Part shown: piece by piece, positions 63,150 to 64,000 of the stretch
Position numbering within the stretch: position 1 is the stretch's first letter
Layout of the letters: every line of letters starts with the position of its first letter
Assembly: GCA_019137255.1 (NCBI GenBank)
Contig: WPDH01000378.1
Span: 124,001-188,000 of the forward strand
DNA from: Corinectria fuckeliana
Taxonomy: Eukaryota; Ascomycota; Sordariomycetes; Hypocreales; Nectriaceae
DNA: 64,000 nt
Direction: 5' to 3'
Translations under genes and position numbers: made by a program
The notes under the pieces: model-generated
What the model saw: the letters and a program-made list of their open reading frames with translations, nothing else
Told to the model about the DNA's origin: nothing
The model's database searches: none

Positions 63150-64000
63150 GATGCGGTGCAGAAAATTGACATTAGAGTATTCTCACTTCTTCTGAAATCG
63201 CCTCTCAGGTGTTTATTACTAGTGGTAATTCAATCAGGAATGTCTAACAAATGATTCTATACGTGGCAGTAGACAGTCAGTATTAAAACAAAGGTCATCC
63301 TGCCTCGAAACTCTAAAGTTCTCATTCATTTAACAACTATCTCGATACTGCTATAGGAACAGGGTTGGCTGTGTTGTGGAAGTACTCGACCAAATAATAC
63401 CTTCGCCAGCTACGTCTCAGATAAAACAGAAGGAAGAGGGCACAGACAGAACAGCAGTCGTCATTGTGGGAGCCTTAGTAACAGTATCAGGCCTTGGTAG
63501 ATAAGAGAACATCAGTTGACTCGAGGGCGCTCCCATGCGCCAATCGGACCTTAAGGTGTTATTGTCGGAGGAAAGTTAATCGCCACTGTCTTTATCTCCT
63601 TGTTCGTTAAAATCCCTCCCGCGGCTATTCGTAACGAAACGGTGATCTCTGGTGCCGTGAGAGAAAGCCCCATGCAGGGAAGCGAATGACTTAAACTCTA
63701 CTTTTCCTTTTAAAAAGGTATCCAAACCTGTGGACATCCCCTTCTTCACTTAGACTCTCAGCCGACACTAATGCTTCAGATAAGGCCATCTACGCTAGAA
63801 TTGCGGTATTAATACGTTATGTTCTACAATACACAGCAACCCCCCACCCCGTATTTGATTACCAATTAAGCTTACCCAGCCCCAACTCTAAACGGCATGT
63901 TCGTATCAAGCCGAATTGGCATCAAATATATCATTCAAATTACGGGACAACTTAGTCCCCGGAACACGTCTCCGAGCGGTGGAGCGAGCTGACTTTTGCG
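63150..64000. other. Intergenic, nothing recognised
   Basis: No supported frame, repeat or RNA up to the window end. Confidence 0.35.

Overview
The window looks like genomic DNA of a filamentous ascomycete (Pezizomycotina, probably a Sordariomycete). It has 45-100 bp spliceosomal introns with GTAAGT-type donors and CTAAC branch sites, Zn2Cys6 regulators, MFS and ABCC transporters, a secreted GH31 glucosidase and a Cip1-like protein. It also has sharply bounded AT-rich blocks and many dead genes whose stop codons are often TAA or TAG where CAA or CAG would be expected, the fingerprint of repeat-induced point mutation (RIP). Few genes are intact and relics are many, so this is an accessory, possibly subtelomeric, region. 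No telomere repeat, tRNA, rRNA or CRISPR was seen.

Left third (0-23 kb): decayed Zn2Cys6 regulator, MFS transporter, solo LTR with target-site duplication, a small triple zinc-motif protein, a GH31 alpha-glucosidase with four exons, an aminoglycoside/choline-type phosphotransferase pseudogene, a C2H2 zinc-finger relic, a defective Zn2Cys6 ORF beside a broken NmrA-like gene, an intact DUF3140/Hva1-TUDOR gene, an intact Cip1-like secreted gene, an MFS N-terminal fragment and a large ABCC transporter pseudogene.

Middle (23-43 kb): a secreted cysteine-rich protein with CC pairs every 17 residues, a TPR-type relic, a 1.1 kb AT-rich block, an intact AflR-type regulator and a second ORF with only the matching C-terminal domain, and two hAT transposase relics.

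Right third (43-62 kb): five apparently intact carbohydrate-modifying genes spread among relics. These are a type II membrane protein with a GPED motif, a GT4 glycosyltransferase, a GT2 polysaccharide synthase-like protein, a GT32 (OCH1-type) transferase and an acyltransferase-3 (O-acetyltransferase) protein, plus a small membrane-anchored F5/8C-domain protein. Together they suggest a surface or secreted glycan pathway: synthesis, branching, then O-acylation. A diverged direct copy of the acyltransferase 5' end and upstream region lies just left of the set (42.79-43.40 kb versus 61.64-62.35 kb), so the set is bracketed by direct repeats. Inside it are a LINE tail and a RIP-damaged RecQ-like helicase relic.

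All family names come from recognising motifs by eye; no database search was possible. Spliced models were checked only for reading-frame continuity and splice signals.
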